Of a stretch of 5,762 nucleotides of DNA, positions 5,509 through 5,762 are shown piece after piece. Location: NCBI GenBank assembly GCA_030620895.1, contig JAUXIU010000078.1, forward strand, positions 1 through 5,762. Reading direction: 5' to 3'. Positions within the stretch are counted from its first letter, which is position 1; every line of letters starts with the position of its first letter. Made by a program: the position numbers and the translations under genes. A model generated the notes under the pieces. The model saw nothing but the letters and a program-made list of their open reading frames with translations. It did no database searches and was not told the DNA's origin. The stretch comes from Deltaproteobacteria bacterium (GTDB taxonomy: Bacteria; Desulfobacterota; GWC2-55-46; S146-70; JAUXIU01).

Positions 5509-5762
5509 TTAGACCCTCTTAAATGTCTTCCCCTCTATTCTGAATATCCTATCCAGCTCAAGGCTCTTAATCTCCCTCTCATCATCACTGGAAAGTACAG
5601 TAAGCCTTCCATCCTTTCTTTGATGGAATTCATTGAGCAAGCTCAGCATATGCTGTCTCTGCTCAGAATCAAGGCCTACAAGATATCTGTCACACATTAC
5701 TATATCCGGATTAAGGGCCATCGCCCTGGCAAATGCAACCACCTTTCTTGTAAAAAAAGGCA
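5509..5762 (-). CDS. ABC transporter ATP-binding protein, MlaF-like, C-terminal fragment with degenerate catalytic motifs
   Basis: Only the last 83 codons are in the window; the gene continues off the right edge, so the P-loop cannot be seen. The family is recognised from KVVAFARAMALNPDIVMCD (signature helix and Walker B strand) and GLD (D-loop), and from its position just before an MCE gene, where MlaF normally lies. Fragment residues aligned to the family show three losses. The LSGG signature is replaced by PFF before TRK. The Walker B catalytic glutamate (usually DEP) is R25 after D24, giving DRY. The switch-loop histidine (usually THD) is serine in LSSDD (S58). The GLD of the D-loop is kept. 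The frame itself is clean, with no sign of frameshift. The protein is probably an inactive or regulatory partner ATPase, or an assembly subunit; this inference rests on a partial sequence. Confidence 0.8.
   Translation of the reverse strand, partial: PFFTRKVVAFARAMALNPDIVMCDRYLVGLDSEQRQHMLSLLNEFHQRKDGRLTVLSSDDEREIKSLELDRIFRIEGKTFKRV

Overview
The window looks like chromosomal sequence from a diderm (Gram-negative type) bacterium. The evidence is an MCE/MlaD-family protein, a lipobox lipoprotein and an RseC/MucC-family inner-membrane protein. Base composition is moderate to AT-leaning by eye. Ile ATA and Arg AGA/AGG codons are frequent in all genes. That pattern occurs in Nitrospirota and some Desulfobacterota-like lineages, but I cannot place the organism firmly. 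I see no mobile element, CRISPR array, tRNA or rRNA.

Layout, left to right. (1) Positions 1-1335, minus strand: the N-terminal 445 codons of a secreted protein with a FlgO/TolB-like N-terminal domain and FG-GAP/VCBS-type calcium-loop repeats. Its 3' end is off the left edge. (2) Positions 1336-1497: a divergent intergenic region with candidate promoters in both directions, two imperfect palindromes and a 10-bp direct repeat. (3) Positions 1498-2385, plus strand: an RseC/MucC-family gene directly abutting smpB. The first gene has no Shine-Dalgarno, and its candidate promoter implies a leaderless or nearly leaderless transcript. (4) Positions 2391-5762, minus strand: a compact gene group that is transcribed right to left. 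It reads ABC ATPase (C-terminal part only), MCE/MlaD protein, TPR lipoprotein, then a cytosolic receiver-histidine kinase. The last three genes are spaced by 1 nt and then overlap by 8 nt, so they are very probably co-translated. The smpB and kinase genes converge with only 5 nt between their stop codons.

How the genes may work together. The ABC ATPase and MCE protein are the signature of an Mla-type phospholipid trafficking system, whose permease (MlaE) would lie off the right edge. Two things are unusual. The visible part of the ATPase has lost three catalytic motifs (signature loop, Walker B glutamate, switch histidine) while keeping the D-loop, so it is either a dead partner subunit or a repurposed regulator. 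The transporter operon also continues into a TPR lipoprotein and a sensorless REC-HisKA-HATPase kinase. This suggests an envelope-lipid transport module wired to two-component signalling, and it is the best candidate here for an undescribed system. The link between transport and signalling is inferred from gene order only.
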